Notes: a model not told the origin generated them from the sequence alone. A stretch of 64,000 nt of DNA from Nematopogon swammerdamellus (GCA_946902875.1 OX336345.1:6727395-6791394), one strand, 5' to 3'. Positions 1 to 10,677 are shown, counted from the first letter of the stretch. Translations and numbers: made by a program.

Positions 1-870
1 ACGCCATCTGTTCATAGTCTCACGAGGTTTGGAACTTGTTCTGCGAAAGATTTTGTAACTGATTTAATTTGAGAAATATCGGGAAGCGCGCGAAAGGCGC
101 AAAGAGAAGTTTTCGGTTAAGAACGCTTTCGGAGCTCCGGATGTGGTAATAAATGGGAACAGAAAACTGTCGAAGTCGATAAAATAAAGTAAGCACGTAA
201 TTTGCCAAGAATAATTTGCATTTTAATGGTCTACTCAGCGTATAACATTACAAAATTTGTGGTAAGTGTCTTTATTTAGAAATATAAGATTTATGTAGAA
301 AATTAACGGAAACAACTTTATTGCAAAATAGAAAATTCCAAACTCTTCATTAATTCTAGCGTTCGTCTATTTCCCAAAAAACCGTCAAATTCCTGGCCGT
401 GAAATATATTGAACATTTTAAAATTATTTACTGCAATTTTTTATCTATGCAAACTTATCTTTTATCCCATCGATTTTAGTGTTTGTAAACTTTTTTCAGT
501 ACATATCTAGGTCCAACAGCTAAGTCACTTTATACTTACTTACGTATGGTTAATATTCCCCACGTTTGTCTGTTTTCTTAACAATAAACTCTGAAACACT
601 TAAACTGATTTTAAAATATTCTTTAATGTTTCTTTCTTGGTAGCAAACAGGCAAAGTAAAGTTTGCAGAGCGATACATTTTTATCGCTAAACACAGGCTG
701 TGCCAATTTCGTTATAGTAGAGTATGGCCTTTACCCAACCTGGGGACCTTGCTTAATAAATCAAACCTAATTTAGTAATTATAACATTAATAGTAACTAA
801 GATTGAAATGTAGCATGGTCAAATAAAGGCTTTTTTATTTTTATTTTATTTATTTATTATAGAGTATGGC
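1..870. other. AT-rich DNA, no gene recognised
   Basis: No convincing coding frame, RNA gene or full repeat is visible. Around 780-850 the text runs into AT-rich sequence with an AATAAA signal and a T/A-rich tract, which looks like the 3' end of an old retroelement, but no coding part is left. Confidence 0.4.
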
Positions 871-872
871 CA

Positions 873-940
873 TCGTTCATCATCATCAGACTGTATCGGT
901 CCACTGCTGGACATAGGCCTCTCCCAAGGCACTGGGGCGA
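873..940 (-). mobile_element. 3' end fragment of RTE-like non-LTR retrotransposon
   Basis: On the minus strand it reads GAGAGGCCTATGTCCAGCAG followed by TGGACCGATACAG and a GATGATGATGA tail. This is the usual 3' terminus of an RTE-like LINE common in Lepidoptera, where the protein ends in a motif like EAYVQQW. Only the last ~65 bp remain. Confidence 0.6.
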
Positions 941-1454
941 TTATGGCAACCCTAATTTTTTAAATTTCTTGTCAGTAATTTTAGCCGAATAATATTACTA
1001 TATCTCGATACATTCTAGTTGTCATAGTTTTTAATTCTTAATACCCCTGCCCGCTCATATGGAACTTGCTACGCCCGCGTACATGTATAAAAAAATACTT
1101 ATAAACATTTATCTGTACACTAGTAGCATGTTTCATGTAAACATTGCTATTTTTTTTTATTCCAGCTATAATCCCCGGGGCCAGATTCAGATTTAAAAAA
1201 AACATTGGTTATAGACATATTCGCAGCAAGTAATGATGATCAGACTCCAGTAAGAACTGTTGTATGTCGGAATTTTTACGTTTGTCTAATTTCCAGCTAC
1301 CGCATTGTGCATGCAGCTTAGCTTGATTCTAGTTAACAAGACGTAGTACAAATATAGGTTATTTTAGCTAGTGTATACTTTCATATTTACATAGTTCATC
1401 ATCATCATACTTATATATTACATAGGTACCTACAACATTCGTTTCAACATACAG
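941..1454. other. AT-rich DNA upstream of candidate exon
   Basis: No gene or dispersed repeat recognised. The last bases (TTTCAACATACAG) form a plausible splice acceptor for the candidate exon that follows. Confidence 0.35.
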
Positions 1455-1591
1455 GGCTAGAACTGCAAGGCCCATCCACCCCACATTTCCGCATCACGTC
1501 ATATCGTATTATGACAAGTGGCGGGTGTTCTGCTGACTCCGACTGTGGATGCAAAGAGTTACAACAGTTAGGAATAGAGTGCAGATATGAG
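1455..1591 (+). CDS. candidate internal exon, unrecognised Cys-containing protein
   Basis: This 137-bp segment is preceded by an acceptor-like TTTCAACATACAG and followed by GTGAGC. After two leading bases one frame stays open for all 45 codons, while the other two frames hit stops. The peptide starts LELQGPSTPHFRITSYRIM and ends LQQLGIECRYE, with four cysteines spaced C-x5-C-x-C-x9-C. Codon use looks like protein and no other copy of this sequence occurs in the window, so it is probably not a repeat. The incoming intron would be phase 1 and the outgoing one phase 0. The spacing suggests an extracellular domain, but I do not recognise the protein and find no partner exon. Existence of the exon is inference. 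Confidence 0.4.
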
Positions 1592-1694
1592 GTGAGCCGT
1601 TGTACACCATTCGCTTATATTTCACACCATTAAAATGTGTTATCTCACTTATGTACGCACGTTTCTGAAGATCCTCGTAATATCTTGGCCATAA

Positions 1695-2050
1695 TTAGGG
1701 TTCCGTATCCGTCGTACGGGACCCTATTACTAAGCCTACGCCGTCTGTCTGTCTGTGTGCCCGTCTGTCTGAGGACTGTATCTGTTTAACCGTTAGAAGT
1801 AGCCCCTTGAAATTTTCACAGAATATGTGTTATTATGGCCGATATAACAACAAATAATAAAAATTTGAAAAAGTTAAAAATTCACGGGGGCCCCATAAAA
1901 AAAGCTAAAAAGTGTATGCGCGCCATCTACCAAAAAGTGAATGAAGCATTTTAACTAATACATAGATGGCGTGAGTGGCGCTGACCATGACATGGCGATA
2001 CGGAACCATCGGTGCGCGAGTCCGACTCGCACTTGGACGGTTTTATTTTC
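1695..2050. repeat. dispersed repeat F, copy 1
   Basis: Begins AGGGTTCCGTATCC and ends GTGCGCGAGTCCGACTCGCA followed by CTTGG and a T-rich run. It contains a (GTCT)n stretch and a GCGCCATCTACC segment. A second copy lies at 40807-41216 with the same order of blocks. It is a known style of lepidopteran interspersed repeat with no coding frame; class uncertain, possibly SINE-like or a LINE 3' UTR. Confidence 0.6.
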
Positions 2051-3290
2051 TCTACTTACTATAACAACATTCACATGATCAGGGTCTTATTGTCTGTTAC
2101 TTTCAATATCAAAGTGCCTGGAATACATCTCTTTAAGGGATAAGTCCGCCTTTGCACCTCATTTAAATAATACATCGTACTTGTCTCTTTAAAATGTTTT
2201 TAGGGCGATAAAGTATTTATATCGATCTATCAAAGTATCTCATGAAGTTCATCTATTACGTTGTAATTTTGAATTGCACTTGGCAGTTGACATTCTTACT
2301 AAGGGTTGATTTCACCACCATTGGCTAAAACATAGTTGCCGTATGACCGCCGTAAAACTGTATGAGAATTAATGTCACTTTAATCGTTAGACAAATGGAC
2401 TCAACTGGAAGTGATGAAATCTGCCGTTGTGAATCGACTCATTGATCAGATTAGACACGTATATATTTTTTTAAATCGTTTATTTATTTCTCCTGGGCCC
2501 CTAGAATGATACGACTACGATGATACTTTAGTTTGAAATTGTATTTTTTTTTAAGTTAAAAAACGAAAAAAGCGTCAGCGTCAATTTCACAGTCAGGAGT
2601 ACATTCGTATGGTCGTAATTCACATCAAGCATATATGCAAAAACATCATGCAACTTAAAAATAAGAATAAGTTAGTACCATGATTTCTATTTTTGTTTCT
2701 CGTTCATTCGTATAATACCTATCTCCACGAACTTTTTTCAACATGTCCGGTGAATATTCTAGATTAAGTTCCCTCTATATTCTTACTATTGAAACTCTTT
2801 GTAGAGACTGCAGATTGTGACAACAGTAGGTGTTATTGCTTCTCCCTGGGCCTTCTCTTCGCGTATCTAATGAATATTAATATCGCACTGCAGAGGGTTA
2901 TTCCAAGCAGTGCGACAAACGAACCAAAGTTGAGTAATTTTCTGTTTACAGGCACACCATAGTTCAAGATTGGCATTTTCACTTAAACTGCGCCTAGTTT
3001 TTCACCAAGTTGTTATGGGCTGACACCATATCACGTTCCAAAAATACAATTATCTTCTTTTGTCTAATATTAATAATGTAAATAAAAGTTACTAGTTTGC
3101 ATGTACAAGTTCTAGTAGACATACAGTTGTAAATAAGAAAAACGAGATAATAAATAAAAGGATCTCATAATAGAACACTGAATTATTGTTTCGTTCCAAA
3201 AATAAAAATGTTACGTGCAGACAAATTTCTAAGATTCTGAGGTATTAGATATTTATTGTAATGTTTTGTCACAAATTTATTATTATTTTT
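2051..3290. other. AT-rich DNA with a short retroelement signature
   Basis: No gene supported. Near 2136-2165 the string GGATAAGTCCGCCTTTGCACC recurs at about 8628, 43350 and 54127; its reverse complement is typical of a LINE 3' UTR in Lepidoptera. A Cys-containing open stretch near 2767-2955 lacks a start and a second splice site and is not annotated. Confidence 0.4.
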
Positions 3291-3297
3291 ATTTATT

Positions 3298-3500
3298 GTT
3301 TTATTGAAAGCCCGACACATAGCGCCGAGCCACCCAAAAGGTGTCCAGCGACGCCCATGGACATTCCATCATATGTGCGGGTTGCGAATGCCATGCCATT
3401 CTGACAGCTGCCTTATTCACGTCCATCTTTAAGCACCCGAATCTGTACTTTGGGGGATTTAACCCTATACCTAGCGTCATGCGCTAGAAAGGGATGTGAA
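3298..3500 (-). mobile_element. repeat N, LINE-tail-like fragment
   Basis: Minus-strand fragment with GCATTCGCAACCCGCACATA and GTCCATGGGCGTCGCTGGAC. Related copies are at 16640-16875 (+), 20800-20960 (-) and 43500-43612 (-). In the 16640 copy the text upstream resembles the reverse-transcriptase C-terminus pattern WNALP...FPP, so this is probably a LINE 3' end. Confidence 0.5.
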
Positions 3501-4392
3501 ACATTTCACTTCGATGTTAACTCAGCGCGCGATTTTCTGAAACAAATAAACGTCGCTGTCTGTTAGCCGTCAGTCTAGGAGAGTGCGCGTGTCGGTCGTA
3601 GGTACCTTACCTATATTCTAAAACTTGATACAACAAATTATTTATATAGTATTGTATACATTTTTTATATTAATGTTTGATTTTTGATTATTTTCGACTA
3701 GTATGGAGTTTGTTTAGTTTTTAATTTATATAATTAAGTCGCGCGCTAATTTTTTGGAATGCAAATAAATGCTGTTGCTAATATTATCTGTATTGTTCTA
3801 TAGATATGTAGATTGATAAAAGTAATACTTTATTCTCCAAAACATTTTACAGCAACAAACGATAAGTAATTTATGTACACGAGAGGCGGTCTTATTCCTT
3901 ACAGGGATTTCTCCCAGTCAACCTTTAATCCAGTTGGGTTCTCTTTTCAGTGCCGTAATAAATAAATAAAAAAAAACTATATTCTTGCAATAATTGTAAA
4001 ATAAGTTATGCATTGAATATTGATATATTCCAGTTTATGCGTTTTAAATTTTGGCTAGTGAATATTAATTATTTTAAATATTTTTGGCAATCAAATTGAA
4101 CTAATTTTAAAGTGTACATGCAATATTTCAGAATAGATAAATAACAATCAGTAACACATAACACATTGCATTTCCGCTCGCTTTACTTCCGTGAGTACTT
4201 TCTTTAGACCATAAGCCTTGTTTATGTACCAAATTGGACTGCAAATCCTCCATAGCCAGAACGAATGGTTATGTCCGCTGAGCGTCGCTCGTTGCACCCG
4301 GCGAATCACGGAAGCCAGCCTCACGATGCATTCAAAATTGTGTAAGAACCATCACCTCGTCGGCCACAGTCAAATCATTAAGTTAATTTACT
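3501..4392. other. AT-rich DNA with a LINE 3' UTR remnant
   Basis: No gene recognised. Near 3885-3950 the words GGCGGTCTTATTCC and CTCCCAGTCAACC match the 3' UTR style of Jockey-type LINEs; a similar stretch is at 47120-47222. A GTCAGTCTAG string at 3567 resembles an arthropod initiator but no exon follows. Confidence 0.35.
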
Positions 4393-4427
4393 TGACCTAC
4401 CCTTAGCCATGGGCTAAGGGTAGGTCA
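4393..4427. repeat. short perfect hairpin
   Basis: Two 16-bp arms (TGACCTACCCTTAGCC and its reverse complement) are separated by ATG. It lies directly before a degraded mobile-element coding remnant. Confidence 0.85.
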
Positions 4428-4432
4428 TTGAT

Positions 4433-4835
4433 GTGGGACGCCACTTGAGTCGACACATTGGCTCCAAGTCACGTTCGGGCCTCTTCAAGAGCGGCTGGCG
4501 CGGCCGCGGCCGGGCGGAGAGCCTCAAAATCAACAAATGTACAAATATAATTCAAGATTTTGAATTTGTTGCGTTTGCGGTTGAAACCCTCGGTCCGTTG
4601 AGGCTGGAGCAGTGAAGTTAAAAGCTTCTTGAAGAGGCTTGGCTCTCTGCTGGTGGACGCAACTGGCGTCCCGCAATCAGGGGCCTACTTCATTCAAAGG
4701 GTTGCCATCCAGCGGGGTAATGCCGCAAGTGTTCTAGGAACATTTGAAAACGCCCCTTTTGATAATTATTTTTATGTTTGTTAGGTAGGTTTTAATTCTT
4801 TAGTTATTAGTATAACTTTTTTATATTTTATGAAA
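4433..4835 (+). pseudogene. mobile-element C-terminal domain remnant (family P, copy 1)
   Basis: Two out-of-frame pieces can be read. The first ends FEFVAFAVETLGP. The second reads SFLKRLGSLLVDATG, then AYFIQRVAIQRGNAASVLGT, and stops at 4761. Known proteins of this family, found as uncharacterised mobile-element-associated proteins in many invertebrates, have the same order: an AVETLGxW motif followed by QRxSxAIQRGNAASVLGT near the C-terminus. Here the frame is broken between the two motifs. The 3' flank (to about 4835) is shared with the copy at 46066-46330, which shows both are copies of one element. The type of element is not certain. Confidence 0.6.
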
Positions 4836-5242
4836 ATCAATTCTCTAATTTACAATAATAATTGTGGCCTTTAATTTATCCAATAAATATCATCATAAAT
4901 GATAAACACTACGGACATAATGAAACTGTAAGCTTTGCGTGCGAAAAATGAAATGAATTGTGTGCACTCTATGACAATGACAGCTCTACTCCTTCGATTT
5001 CTGTGCAGTCACAGTAATAATATCGACTTGGAAATGTGAAAATTGCCGGCGTCTAAAACAGAGGGTGGACTAAATCCGGGGGCGGAATATAACACCCGAA
5101 TGTTTGGTGAAGGGCCGAAACGAGTAATATCACGCTTTAAGGAGGGGATGACTATCTGATTTTCGATGAGACACTTATCACGGAAAGAAACCCGACTTGC
5201 TTAATGGAATATTTCTATTTAGCGGTTGCCTTCTATATTCTA
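4836..5242. other. no gene or repeat recognised
   Basis: Moderately AT-rich sequence without a supported coding frame or match to other parts of the window. Confidence 0.35.
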
Positions 5243-5376
5243 AGGACGTAGGTATGGGATTTTAATTTATGATCTCATTTGTAGCGTAATTAGAGGAAAA
5301 ATTTTGATAGATCTGCCAAAGGTCCTCTAATTATGCTACAAATTAAATCATAAATTAAAATCCTATACCTATGTCC
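5243..5376. mobile_element. foldback element / MITE
   Basis: Inverted arms of about 53 bp: GGTATGGGATTTTAATTTAT on the left pairs with ATAAATTAAAATCCTATACC on the right, around a ~25-bp centre. Arms differ at a few positions. Structure is that of a small non-autonomous DNA element; no clear target duplication. Confidence 0.65.
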
Positions 5377-5552
5377 ATGAATTCTTTATTGCTTTCCCAC
5401 CAATGACCTATATGAGGAGTGCAAGTTTCTCAGAGTCCGTCAACTATACGTCAATTAAGTTATCCTGAATTTCTACAAGACATCTGTACTAACTCCATTA
5501 TCCAGCAACAGACATGCGCGTCACAAATATTGGCCTTACACTAAACAATAAC

Positions 5553-5851
5553 GAAAGGTTTAAATCGATAGATAGGGCATAGTCTAACATGGCGCACTAC
5601 AGACAATGTCGCCAATGAAAGTGCCGCATGCGGCTACTTCACATCAGTCGCAGCGCCACGCGCGTGTTGAGAGGTCGTTTCACAGAACGAAACGGAACGT
5701 GCCGATGCGCGAGTGCAGAGTTAGCGTTTTGTTAGGTGTATCTTTTGATGCCATTCTTGATGACTACTGTACATGTAGTCACACACACCGTTATGTCTAA
5801 TCGGTGACGAACTCTTGAGCGCTTTGCCCTATCTATCGATTTAAATCTTTG
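5553..5851. mobile_element. hAT-like MITE with 8-bp target duplication
   Basis: A 299-bp element whose ends are inverted (left GAAAGGTTTAAATCGATAGA; right reverse complement CAAAGATTTAAATCGATAGA, match continuing to about 27 bp). Both sides are flanked by ACAATAAC (5545-5552 and 5852-5859). An 8-bp duplication and a CAAAG-type terminus fit the hAT superfamily. There is no transposase inside; open frames across it are incidental. Confidence 0.75.
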
Positions 5852-6153
5852 ACAATAACAATAACATTGTTTTATAAACACTTCTATAGATATGATGCCA
5901 AAATCGAAATGTATACTAAATAAATGAAATGAAATGAAACATGATCGAACTATAGATCTGCTCGTATCTTAATCTAGAATCAAAATCAACCATAATCCTT
6001 ACTATAACAGGTTTGAATGAAAAATTAAGGTTAGTGCAAAATCAATACTGTCTATTAGTACTCGCTGACACGGCGAATAGTATTGTTAAAAAAAAAAACA
6101 ACTTAGGTGGCTAATAAACCAACATAGTAATGTTGTTAAGTTTACTCTGTTAT

Positions 6154-6299
6154 GATTAACAGTAGTAGGTTTAAAGACTTACAAAAGTCGACGTTAAGCT
6201 CGCTACGTCACGGGCTTCTTCAGGGACTGCGGGAGTTCCTGGAGCCGACGTCTGGTGTCCGTTGTACCAGACGTCACTTTAAACCTATTACTGTTAATC
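6154..6299. mobile_element. small TIR element (MITE)
   Basis: A 146-bp element with ~24-bp inverted ends (GATTAACAGTAGTAGGTTTA and its near complement) and an internal hairpin at about 6247-6275 (GACGTCTGGT / ACCAGACGTC). It is directly followed by A-rich sequence and a LINE tail fragment. Confidence 0.65.
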
Positions 6300-6300
6300 G

Positions 6301-6522
6301 AAAAAAAAAAACGAATAAAACCAACAAAGGTCGCTGTGTCGATGGACCAAATGGTGCAGTAGAGCCAAAACACCTTTCCTCGCGAAAGCACGCTCAGAGA
6401 GGCTCAATGCCAGCAGATTTGCTGACTATTGCTGGGCGGGCTGTCTGGGGAAACACACTGGCGGGAAGACAGTTCCTAGCGGTGCGACAAAGAATTGCGC
6501 TACTTTGATTTTTTTTATTAGG
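6301..6522 (-). mobile_element. LINE H 3' fragment
   Basis: On the minus strand it reads GGAACTGTCTTCCCGCCAGT and AATCTGCTGGCATTG, then GAGCGTGCTTTCGCGAGGA, ending near CACAGCG and an A-rich tail at 6301-6312. Related pieces are at 44775-44885, 54918-55070, 58200-58545 and 62815-63052. The start encodes the WNxLPxxVFP pattern common at reverse-transcriptase C-termini. Confidence 0.6.
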
Positions 6523-6924
6523 AAAAGAGGTCCTTAGCATTTTACATTTATTCTATACCCGCGAAGGTCGTAATCACATAATAAAATCGGAATACAGTCG
6601 TATATACTTTTCAATCTGCCATATTATAAGAAAGTACTCAAAGGGAATGAACATTCGAAGAGAAATCCTCCAGAAAAGCATTACCAAGGGACAAAGGCAG
6701 TAAACAGAAGTCATATAACGGCCTTTGTAAAGCCTGATTTCGTTTTTATTGCTGGTGTAAAATTGGTTTCGTTTGGAGAGCTCGCTCTGGTGGACGAGCC
6801 ACAGACGACGCGACGTTGGCAACAAATTATGGACTGTTCTGTTCTGATAGCATTACATTTAGGTACCTGCTTATCGACTGTTTGGCCAAAAGCTAAACCA
6901 TTTGCACATTGAGGGTTTCGTATT
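6523..6924. other. no gene recognised
   Basis: Mixed sequence without supported coding capacity. A short run at 6775-6835 faintly resembles LINE H. Confidence 0.3.
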
Positions 6925-7045
6925 CTCATCATCATCACCAGCCCGTATCGGTCCACTTCTGGACATACGCCTCTCCCAAGGCACGCCACCACACGCGTTC
7001 TTCCGGTCTTCTCATCCATCCACTCCCGGCCACTTTTTTTAGGTC
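6925..7045 (-). mobile_element. 3' end fragment of RTE-like LINE
   Basis: Minus strand reads GTGGCCGGGAGTGGATGGAT, then GCCTTGGGAGAGGCGTATGT and CCAGAAGTGGACCGATACGG with a GATGATGATG end. Translation follows the usual pattern with VAGSGWM and a C-terminal EAYVQxW. Confidence 0.65.
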
Positions 7046-7355
7046 CGTCCGTATGCGGAACCCTAAAAAATATTAGTGTCTTTTCCTTATCTATATATTT
7101 CCTTTATTCCCTGTACGGCACCTAATAAGAAAATCGTTTGAAGCGATATCCGAGCTTCTTTGTTGTGGCAGCAGCAGCGGTGCGGTGCTCGTAATAAATT
7201 TTACGACAAATAGAAATACTCAATACTGAGAGGGAGGGACATCGTTAAACTGACTTGTGAAGACGTCATTGAGCCGTTGCTAAACATGTGACACGTGTGA
7301 GAAGAATATTATGACATGCATGATATTAGATATTACTTAGATTATATTATTTACT
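7046..7355. other. no gene recognised
   Basis: Begins with a fragment of repeat F (TCCGTATGCGGAACCCT near 7050); the rest shows nothing I can name. Confidence 0.3.
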
Positions 7356-7905
7356 AGCTTTTGCCCGCCGCTTCGCTCGCGTGAAATTCGTATTTAAAAA
7401 GAAGAAATAAGCCCGATACCGTACTTTACCTATTTCGGCGCGCGGAACAATCGGTTTGTATGAGAGCCACATTTTATTTATTTATTATTTATATCCTGTG
7501 TCCCGTCCCGTACAGTTAAACGTGCTTGTTCTAAGTTTCATTGAATTCGGATGATCGGTATAAGAGTTATGGAAGAACATACATACATACATGCAGAAAA
7601 AATTTCTAAAAATCAATTTAGTTTTAGTATCATACATAGAGTCTACAAGCGCAGTAGGTATCTCATAAAACAAAGTGACTTACTCCATGGCCATTCCTTA
7701 CAGATTCTTTATTTCACATTTTTAAAATACATTTATATTAATTTTACATATATTATAACTATAAAAAGTAATAAAAATACACAAAATTAATACAAACAAA
7801 TAAAAACGGTAATACCGCCGGCGGCGGGAGGCAAGCCTCCAAGCACGCCGGCGGGTGCTGGCCGTGGCTACGGAGCTCTCCGAGACGATTACAGATTTAT
7901 TATTA
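7356..7905 (+). mobile_element. repeat D (CGCTTCGCTCGCG element), interrupted copy
   Basis: Starts CTAGCTTTTGCCCGCCGCTT and ends CAGATTTATTATTAGTATT. The same element occurs reversed at 26606-28850 and 42725-43225. This copy lacks the MITE C seen in the other two copies but has a separate 182-bp insertion near its 3' end. It resembles the widespread arthropod repeat class with CGGCTTCGCTCGCG ends; no coding capacity seen. Confidence 0.65.
7707..7888 (-). mobile_element. short 5'-truncated retroelement insertion in repeat D
   Basis: The 182-bp insert is bounded by the 9-bp duplication TTACAGATT (7698-7706 and 7889-7897). One half is GC-rich (GCCGGCGGCGGGAGGCAAGC on the plus strand); the left half is AT-rich and ends in TTTATTT, i.e. 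an A-rich tail on the minus strand. Duplication plus an A-rich end point to LINE-type insertion. Confidence 0.65.
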
Positions 7906-7977
7906 GTATTGATGATAATAATTTAACGATTTTAATCGATAATTAAAATTTTACTTAAAAATTACACATGTAAAAGG

Positions 7978-8222
7978 GATAAGGACAAGATGCTGTGCAT
8001 AAGGGCGACAGGCTAGCCATCTCTCACCTTAGTACGCTCCTCCCACCGAGTCGTGTAGCAGGTGGGTCTTCGTGCATTACTTGCTGCTTGATAACTGTTG
8101 TCTTGTACTAATGCTTTGCTAAATGTGGTGGTCGGTGTTGTGCTTTACAAGAGTACTTGCAGCACAACACCGACTACTCTGCTTACCCCGATTTTCGAAA
8201 TACAGTGTGTGGTTTGTAAGTA
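7978..8222 (-). repeat. dispersed repeat B, copy 1
   Basis: Minus-strand copy with GCAGCACAACACCGACTACT and a hairpin made by TGTTGTGCT / AGCACAACA. Other copies are at 16978-17262, 22452-22796, 31628-31930 and 59190-59403, with partial ones at 29385, 53520 and 21525. Long open frames across it are incidental. Confidence 0.7.
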
Positions 8223-8690
8223 TCCATGTAAACGCTATTTGTTGCATAGACTACGAGATCCACAGATCATTAACCATTTAATAAATACCGCCGCGGTAGT
8301 TGCCATACCAGTAATACGTTCAGGTACACTCGTGCAAACACAGACAACCTAACCGTGGTTCTGTTCTGTGCGTGCAAAGCCAGTGCATAAAAGCTCGTAC
8401 AAGTATACAATGTTCTGTGGACTAATCACTCACTGCGTAGCTAAGTCAAACAACATGCGTGCAAATGAAAAGAAGCGGGCCAATGAATCGACTGTACGCA
8501 GTGAGGTTGTCTTAAAAAGGTTCGTGCATTTTGAGTGGTCCGTACTTATACTTACATGCCTACACGTCATGCTTCTTCACTTATACCCTCGTCACTCAAA
8601 GGTTTAACAGAAAATAATTCCCTGCAGTGATAAGTCCACCTTTGCACGCTACTGTTCTTTTGTTTCTCTGTGTATCATTGTCGGTTATTG
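8223..8690. other. no gene recognised
   Basis: Unique-looking sequence. The word GTGATAAGTCCACCTTTGCA near 8628 is the LINE 3' UTR signature seen at 2136. Open frames here are short and unlike known proteins. Confidence 0.3.
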
Positions 8691-8697
8691 TTTCAAA

Positions 8698-8750
8698 GAT
8701 ACATACATACATACATACATACATACATCATACATACATACATACACACA
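8698..8750. repeat. (ACAT)n microsatellite
   Basis: Uninterrupted ACATACATACAT units turning into ACACAC. Confidence 0.9.
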
Positions 8751-8864
8751 CACAGACGGCAGATGTTGGATCTTAAAATATATGTAGGAATACAGTTAAT
8801 TACAAATAATTAACCCATACTTCAGCCGAAGAGACGACGAGCGTTAGAGTAACCGTGTCGTACA

Positions 8865-9057
8865 CTGGCGGCCGTGGACAGGAAAATGGAAGTGTGGGGT
8901 GGGAATAACACCCGCCAGGTGGCACAACGAAATCAAGTACGTCGGCGCGGTGGTAAGCAGTGGTTCCGTACCCGTGGCCGGGAGGACTGGAGGTAAATAA
9001 TTGTGGAGTTGTATGTTCAGCAGTGGGCACATATACTCTGACTGACTGACTGACAGC
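8865..9057 (+). mobile_element. RTE-like LINE 3' end fragment
   Basis: Readable pattern KQWFRTRGREDWR followed, after a stop, by VELYVQQWAH, then a (GACT)n tail. This matches the C-terminus of the RTE-like LINE in degraded form. Confidence 0.55.
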
Positions 9058-9555
9058 TCATAAGAACATTATTATTTGCAGCATATAGGTGAATACTTAT
9101 GAATCTGACCACTCTGCCTAATTACATTACCTACATCTGGTGTAGCTTCTTTATGTGTAAGCGGTAGACATAAGAACAATATGTCTTACTATACCTCCTA
9201 TCGCATTGATGGCCACATCACCTTGTTACTGTCATTAGGTTTCAAGTCAGTGATTCCCTTTAGTCCGTATCACTTGCATACACAGCCTAAGACACATAGT
9301 CTCCCCGTCTAGCGAAGCGAAGACTTCCGCAAAGTGCACTCAGCGAAGTGTTTCCTTGTAGATCGTCGCCGCTAAAGTGTTTTTGATGCAAATTATATTT
9401 ATTCATGTAAATTAATTTCGGTTCACGACACCGTCTCCATCTTCGCCCGGACGAGAAATGCAGAAGTTATAGTACTGCGTCTAGCGGTTAGCTCCATCAC
9501 AAGCCAAGGTATGGGCACAGCGGTAAAGAAACTCCTGTGGTATTGGCATTTTTAA
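9058..9555. other. mostly unrecognised; short repeat K
   Basis: The stretch 9070-9150 (GAATCTGACCACTCTGCCTA) recurs near 37420-37490. Nothing else is supported. Confidence 0.3.
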
Positions 9556-9800
9556 TTTATTTTATTTTATGGAAACTGACACGGTTGGCTACATCAACTA
9601 CATCCGTGATGTCAGCCCATAACACCGTTTGAACTAGGTGCCATGTCAGTGTTTGCCTTCATTTCATGTCAGCTACACTGAACTGGACGGAACCATAGCC
9701 GTTTCGACCGACGTTTCATTCACTGCGCTGAGACCAACCCGGGCGGGATAAACCCTACCACCTAGTAAAGTAAGACGGGAAGGGACCAACGGGGTTAACT
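9556..9800 (-). mobile_element. SINE family A, head-truncated copy
   Basis: Begins (plus strand) TATGGAAACTGACACGGTTG, the reverse of the SINE 3' tail with its A-run, and continues to the ACCACCTAGTAA core and AAGGGACC. The tRNA/5S-like head is missing. Confidence 0.75.
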
Positions 9801-9935
9801 TCCGTCTCGTCTTAAGTACGTCGTCGTTGGCGATCAGTGGTTTCGCACCGCTGAATGTCTGGAGAAAAATTGGAGAGACATATGTCCAGCAGTGGAAGGA
9901 CGCATAAACACTGGCCGAATGACTGACTGACAGCT
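9801..9935 (+). mobile_element. RTE-like LINE 3' end fragment
   Basis: Contains GGAGAGACATATGTCCAGCA followed by GTGGAAGGACGC and a (GACT)n tail. Joined directly to the broken SINE A on its left. Confidence 0.55.
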
Positions 9936-10510
9936 CTTTTCTATCGCCTCTTCTTCGACAGGCTGATGCCACTTCTGATTATTTGTTTCTATGGACGCGG
10001 TACTATGCAAGCAGAGGTGTGCCACATTGTCGCCTGGTATGTAGAACCGTGGACTTCGGAGCGGCAGGAATGTCCATTCGTGAATCTTCAGTTGTCACGC
10101 CGAGGGAGCAAGTGTGCAAATTTTTTTTTTTTTTTTTTTGTCAAACATTTTGCAATAGGTGCAAACAAAATATACTTTCTTATAATAGGTCTTTACCTAT
10201 GAAATTGGAGATTTTAAAACCAGCATTTATCGTTCAAAAATATAGATTACATTTACTAGTCGTTCATGTGAGGAGCTCCAGTGTTGCCTTTTGTTAAACG
10301 TGCAAAAATAAACCAATCGAACTGAAATAACATTTTTAATTTTTGTTTTATTTCCATAACAGCGTAGGAGATATTGTGCAAAATTGCAAAGTGAAAATAA
10401 CTTATAAATCAGCTGAACCGTTCATGAGTTATAAGCTAACATACAGACAGTTATACAGACGGTAGACGTTGCACGTCATTACGTTCGTTTAGGCTTTTAC
10501 CGCTGTGACA
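9936..10510. other. no gene recognised
   Basis: Holds a long T-run near 10122-10139. Open frames across the T-run encode poly-Phe and are not genes. Confidence 0.35.
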
Positions 10511-10677
10511 CATTATAGTACTGTTTTCGGTTATGGGGACATCATCGTAAGGACTCGCGTACGTCCCAGTTCCGCGAGTCCTGACGTTGTCCCCGCAGCG
10601 AGGGACGAAACGTCGACAATTATTGTAATTCGTTCTCGTGAATACCGCATAACCGAAAACAGTACTACGAGTATAAT
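10511..10677. mobile_element. TIR element / foldback (MITE)
   Basis: Left end CATTATAGTACTGTTTTCGG and right end CCGAAAACAGTACTACGAGT plus ATAATG are inverted, differing by a 6-bp gap. The inside is also self-complementary: GGACTCGCG at 10552-10560 pairs with CGCGAGTCC near 10574-10582, and GGGGACA pairs with TGTCCCC. Almost the whole 167 bp can fold. Confidence 0.65.

Noticed and set aside
2767..2955. Open stretch with a Cys-rich ADCDNSRCYC segment
   Set aside because: No start codon and no donor site; a possible acceptor at 2802 does not fit the phase of the candidate exon at 1455. A 60-codon open stretch is expected by chance in 64 kb.
8698..8750. CRISPR-like short repeats
   Set aside because: Simple ACAT microsatellite without spacers; the genome is clearly eukaryotic.
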